A DNA stretch of 64,000 bases. Source: Irpex lacteus (lineage: Eukaryota > Basidiomycota > Agaricomycetes > Polyporales > Irpicaceae). How positions within the stretch are numbered: the stretch's first letter is position 1; every line of letters starts with the position of its first letter. Shown here in pieces: positions 61,857 to 64,000 of the stretch. The notes below the pieces were generated by a model, which was not told where the DNA came from, ran no database searches, and saw nothing but the letters and a program-made list of their open reading frames with translations. The stretch is from the NCBI GenBank assembly GCA_001986395.2, contig MQVO02000002.1, forward strand, positions 310,001 to 374,000, written 5' to 3'. The position numbers and the translations under genes were made by a program.

Positions 61857-62322
61857 ATGGCTGATCTCGTGTTCGTCCTCGGTGAAGCTGTATTCGGGGT
61901 CGTAGGTACGTCTGCCTATCATGCTCTCTTGGCTCAGGTTCTCCAGAGCCTCACCCAAACGAAAACACCACACTCATTGAAGCCCAATTATTTCCTGTAT
62001 AGTCGCTCTCTCCTCGCGTAAATTCTGGACTCGTGAGTCTCCATTGGAACTTCATTTTGCATCACCATGCACAGCATTAGCAGCCACGGCATACTCATCG
62101 CAGTCGCCACTAGGGTCAACCGACGGCAGACAACGTCGTGCTAACGCAAACAATGGCGATCTCAACTCTGGGAGCGACTCAGTGCATATCCAGACGGTCG
62201 TCGGTGGAGATCAGTTATCTACGGAAACAGCGACAACGGCGAATAGTACTACAGATTTAAACTCGTCAATGGACAAGCCCACGTCCAAGACAAGGTCACG
62301 GTTTTGGAGGAGGAAGAGTTAG
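61857..62322 (+). CDS. small protein with hydrophobic N-terminus, 98 aa
   Basis: Exons 61857-61905 and 62075-62322; 297 nt, joined in phase 1. The N-terminus is hydrophobic (MADLVFVLGEAVFGVVALAA) and may act as a signal anchor. The remainder is Thr/Ser/Asn-rich and ends in a basic KTRSRFWRRKS, recalling SRFSGYRFWRWK in the gene at 59.2 kb. The first exon is 49 nt, as in the gene at 60.3 kb. This is the least certain of the three small genes because exon 1 is short and the intron (169 nt) is longer than usual here. Confidence 0.6.
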
Positions 62323-62827
62323 GAGGGGGGAGATATACAGGTTGAGGTCTGAGCAGATCCAACTGGGTTAGTGTAAATGTCGCTCGATTCCGTATCCAAC
62401 CCCTCTTAGAATATAGCTAAAGTAATTTACAACTCGTGGTGACATTAAACGTGTTGGCCTTGCAGGCATGTTAGCAGTGTCTACAATCACACTGCTTGTC
62501 CACAGAATTGTTTGTAAACTACCATCTTCATTCTAAGGTTCGAGAGTTCCGAGAAGAGTAGTGTTAATGTGTTAGTTGTATGTAGAACGAGATCCACGAG
62601 AGCGCGTATATTATGCAAAGTGTCCATTGAAACTGCTACTATGACTATGTGTGTGTACGTGACAAAATGCGAGAGGCGAGCAAAAACCAAAGTCCTAAGT
62701 CCAACGAAGTACGAGAGGCGAGAACAATCGTGACAGAGAAAGCGAGAGATGTATCCGAATGATTATGATAGGGTCCTTGAGGGAGTGTAATAAGTCATAA
62801 GGTGCATGAAGACAAGAATCCAGTGCG
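62323..62827. other. intergenic, convergent 3' ends
   Basis: Between the 98-aa gene and the chitin synthase stop. No gene or structured repeat is seen. Confidence 0.5.
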
Positions 62828-64000
62828 TTAAGTGGCGGCGCGGCTGAGCAGTACACGATCGATCGCAGCGTTGATCGCCGCTTTTCTGTTCGAGAGATCC
62901 ATACCGAACTGACCCTCAAGCTGCCTCCTGACCTCACGCTTCGTGACCATCGTCAGATCCGCGTCCTGCAGTAATCGCACAACCGCTTGGTCGAGTTCCA
63001 TATCACTCGGTCCACCCATCAAGTCTACGTCTTCTGGGCTGTGACTTGTAGGAATTGGGACATCCAGATAGTTGGTGGGAGGACGCGAGGGCATCGGAGC
63101 GTGTACCACACCGCCACCATATCCGGTAGACATAGGGGTGTTGCGCCCAGATTGGTAGCCTGGCGGTGGATACATCATACCCGCTTGGGAAGGAGACGGC
63201 GAGTATGCCCGAGACATAGCAGGTTCGTAATATGTTTCCCGACCGTAGACGGAGGCAGTGTGAGACTCGGGATAGCCTTCATTGTGCATCTTCGTCGGCG
63301 GGACCCAGGACCCAATGCTGTGGTTCGACTCCTTGTCCCAAAGTTCGTTCTCCTATTGTGGACGACATTCAGTAGATATCCCCAAATAAAAAAATGGGAC
63401 CACGTACGTAATCATTCCAGGACTTCAGAGGTATAGTGCGAGGATCGAATTTACCCTCATCCTATAGGCAACAGTCAGCTACTGAATAAGATATAGATGT
63501 GCAAGAACTTACGTGAACGACCAGCTTCTTTCCAGATTCTCCCATGACAATACGTGTCTGACCCCACGAGAAGTCGTCCATACGCCAGAAAGAGTAGAGA
63601 GGGAGGAAGAACGAGAACACTGGAATGGCAAGAATGTAGAACACCATCCATCCAATCATGTCCCACTTGCGACGGAGAACAAAGACCAAAGCTTGCACAC
63701 CGTACACCGCAGCTATCATGATGATCGAAAGCGTCGGGATAGCTTTCCCCTCTCCTGCAGTGAGGTAGATGAGGTAGATGATCTAGAGGACGTACATCAG
63801 CATTGTGCATAGTTAATAGTGCAGCGAATACATACGTAGGCGACCGTGACCGGTTGAATGATAGTTGAGAGCAAATCCACCATGACGACAAATCGCATCG
63901 AGAAACAGCAGAAACCGCAGAGTTGATCCAAGAACACGAGTTCACCGAGGTTGTGCACTGTAGAGTTGATCCAACGCCGACGCTGGGACAACAGCACCTT
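62828..64000 (-). CDS. chitin synthase, class V-type, C-terminal part (5' end outside window)
   Basis: The stop is at 62828 and the gene continues past 64000. At the window edge it reads [20 protein letters not shown], containing the QRRRW motif of the chitin synthase active site. Several membrane-spanning stretches follow ([55 protein letters not shown]), then [13 protein letters not shown]. The tail is Tyr/Pro/Gly-rich ([20 protein letters not shown]) and ends in a DEK_C-like domain ([20 protein letters not shown]...[13 protein letters not shown]). A DEK_C end is typical of the class V/VII enzymes that carry an N-terminal myosin motor; that part would lie outside this window. The enzyme polymerises GlcNAc from UDP-GlcNAc at the plasma membrane. 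Confidence 0.94.

Overview
This window is nuclear DNA of a filamentous basidiomycete, most probably an Agaricomycete (mushroom or polypore type). The reasons are dense short introns of about 50-70 nt with GTRNGT donors and YAG acceptors, a DUF6535 membrane protein, a basidiomycete-type glucose/cAMP-like GPCR, a divergent long G-alpha subunit, clustered F-box proteins, an Ole1-type desaturase with a cytochrome b5 tail and a class V-type chitin synthase. All gene models were built by eye from reading frames, splice signals and family conservation. Where I give exon boundaries, the phases add up.

Left part (1-31.5 kb). A 5'-truncated CCCH/RRM/RBR ubiquitin ligase (+) is followed by a small secreted protein (-), a 7-TM receptor (-), a spacer holding a non-autonomous DNA transposon (8.0-8.9 kb), a PB1-domain protein (+), a gene-poor stretch, an F-box/leucine-rich protein (+), a 15-exon G-alpha gene (+), a Ser-rich single-pass membrane protein (-), two related intronless F-box proteins (+) and the delta-9 desaturase gene (-).

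Middle part (31.5-46.6 kb) is an accessory island. It has one large protein gene (DUF6535, -), whose N-terminus is a coding minisatellite and whose C-terminus looks frameshifted. The rest is repeat-rich. A 0.8-kb sequence occurs twice in direct orientation (32.5 and 44.1 kb) and brackets the island. Between the copies lie degenerate units carrying a recurring intron-like GGTGAGTA...CAG module (33.3-35.6 and 41.2-42.1 kb), plus smaller duplications. A four-copy tandem repeat lies at 45.5-46.0 kb.

Right part (46.7-64 kb) is compact and housekeeping-like: GDP-L-fucose synthase (-), an SMP/C2 lipid-transfer tether of the Mug190/tricalbin type (-), an uncharacterised Ser-rich 918-aa protein (+), the RING-box protein Rbx1 (-), tubulin-folding cofactor C (+), three very small multi-exon genes with short Cys-rich or hydrophobic N-termini and charged Ser-rich tails (+), and the 3' end of a class V-type chitin synthase (-).

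Themes: ubiquitin ligation (RBR ligase, three F-box proteins, Rbx1), G-protein signalling (receptor and G-alpha about 12 kb apart), and membrane/cell-surface biogenesis (desaturase, SMP/C2 tether, chitin synthase, GDP-fucose). The most unusual observations are a 4-nt microexon in the G-alpha switch II region together with a Gln-to-His change at the catalytic position, a 7-nt microexon in the receptor, the transposon with its subterminal repeat clusters, and the repeat-bracketed island of intron-bearing degenerate units.
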